From positions 2,218 to 8,602 of the forward strand of contig NHHF01000097.1 in NCBI GenBank assembly GCA_002171155.1: 6,385 nt of DNA, in the 5' to 3' direction. The notes beneath the pieces were generated by a model. The model had not been told where the DNA came from, searched no databases, and saw only the letters and a list, made by a program, of their open reading frames with translations. The stretch is from Betaproteobacteria bacterium TMED156 (GTDB lineage Bacteria > Pseudomonadota > Gammaproteobacteria > Burkholderiales > Burkholderiaceae_A). Numbering within the stretch: the first letter of the stretch is position 1; the number at the start of each line of letters is the position of its first letter. Below, in pieces: positions 5,829 through 6,385 of the stretch. Made by a program: the position numbers and the translations under genes.

Positions 5829-6385
5829 ATGGGTAAAATTGAAGTAAAATATAACACAAAACTAGCATTAGCAGTTGCAAATTCAGTTTACAAGAAGCAC
5901 GGGTATGTTAAAACAACTGAAGCTGATTATAGTGAACGTAAATCTAACAAAACAAGAGTAATTGAAGAACTTGCCAAAGATAAACCTAAATTTGCTAAGG
6001 CTGATATGACAGTAGCTACACAAATTATTGAACATTATCAAGGATTGTTACTTTTTAGACTTGGCGATCAGCAAAATAATTTCCAAGAAGCAGTTCTATC
6101 TTGTATTGCACGTGATGAAGTAAAAGCCAGAGACATTGGAATACTTGCATCATTACCTCACACTTTCAAAACAACTTTAGATAAAGAAGCTAGAAAAGAA
6201 AAAGAAGAAAAAATGGCTAGTAAGAGTTCTTTTGTAGGAAAAGTTAAACAACGTAATGTATTTGATGTTACGGTTGAAATGGTGAAACCTTTACCACATA
6301 AAGGTTTATACATTGTAAGTTTTATGCAAGGCAACAGTATTCTAAAACATTTTACTCCAAGCAATCCAGAAGATGACGGGATTGT
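5829..6385 (+). CDS. Unrecognised charged protein with possible OB-like C-terminal segment (runs off right edge)
   Basis: An open frame starts at ATG 5829 (MGKIEVKYNT) and remains open to the window end, giving 185 complete codons without a stop. Residues 1-118 are mostly helical and polar, with conserved-looking blocks TQIIEHYQGLLLFRLGD (64-80) and a Cys at 92. A very basic/acidic helix (about 118-132, EARKEKEEKM) links to a beta-rich segment: SSFVGKVKQRNVFDVTVEMV (133-152), then GLYIVSFMQGNSILKHF (159-175). An S-x-F-V-G-x-V-x-x-R opening followed by alternating strands resembles small OB-fold-like modules seen in phage DNA-metabolism proteins, but this is pattern resemblance only and I name no family. 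It stands alone behind its own promoter and ribosome binding site, so it is probably not part of the modification cluster upstream. The C-terminus is missing. Confidence 0.85.
   Translation, partial: MGKIEVKYNTKLALAVANSVYKKHGYVKTTEADYSERKSNKTRVIEELAKDKPKFAKADMTVATQIIEHYQGLLLFRLGDQQNNFQEAVLSCIARDEVKARDIGILASLPHTFKTTLDKEARKEKEEKMASKSSFVGKVKQRNVFDVTVEMVKPLPHKGLYIVSFMQGNSILKHFTPSNPEDDGI

Noticed and set aside
6158..6364. Minus-strand open frame near the right end
   Set aside because: Opposite the last gene, whose + strand frame is open for 185 codons and has a good promoter and ribosome binding site.
1..6385. CRISPR array, insertion sequence or attachment site
   Set aside because: No regularly spaced repeats, no transposase motifs and no terminal inverted repeats seen; the tRNA 3' end is not visibly duplicated elsewhere in the window, so there is no evidence of integration at it.

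Overview
The window is an AT-rich (by eye about 30% GC), tightly packed stretch with all recognisable genes on the + strand, gene overlaps of 1 to 14 nt, and a tRNA gene wedged between two coding sequences. Nothing in it is a clear cellular housekeeping gene. This style, together with tandem radical SAM proteins carrying an N-terminal twitch domain, an amidinotransferase and an Fe(II)/2-oxoglutarate-type oxygenase, best fits the accessory region of a large tailed phage of an AT-rich, probably marine, bacterium. That origin is an inference: no capsid, tail or replication gene is visible, so a bacterial genomic island is not excluded.

Layout. (1) Positions 1-4020 hold one transcription unit, entered from the left with no promoter visible in the window. 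It contains the 3' part of an unrecognised gene, a glycine/inosamine-type amidinotransferase (452-1534), and two paralogous radical SAM proteins (1534-2832 and 2819-4021). Starts and stops overlap throughout (TAATG twice, then a 14-nt overlap), so translation is probably coupled. (2) A strong sigma-70-like promoter (4035-4062) drives a second unit: a 73-residue two-helix membrane protein with a four-glycine zipper (4099-4320), a complete tRNA-Glu(UUC) with encoded CCA (4329-4403), and a 412-residue protein with an Fe(II)/2OG oxygenase-like N-terminal half and an unrecognised C-terminal half (4418-5656). (3) A 172-nt intergenic region contains weak hairpins and a second promoter of nearly identical design (5771-5798). 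That promoter drives a gene running off the right edge (5829 onward), a charged, helical protein with a possible OB-like C-terminal segment.

How they may work together. The amidinotransferase moves an amidino group from arginine to an amine. The two radical SAM enzymes and the downstream oxygenase are able to functionalise unactivated positions. Side by side they look like a small modification pathway acting on a sugar, peptide, nucleotide or translation component, but the substrate cannot be read from the sequence. Notable oddities are a His in place of the usual catalytic Asp in the amidinotransferase, different sets of auxiliary-cluster cysteines in the two radical SAM paralogs, and an oxygenase gene that begins 14 nt after a tRNA with no Shine-Dalgarno sequence.
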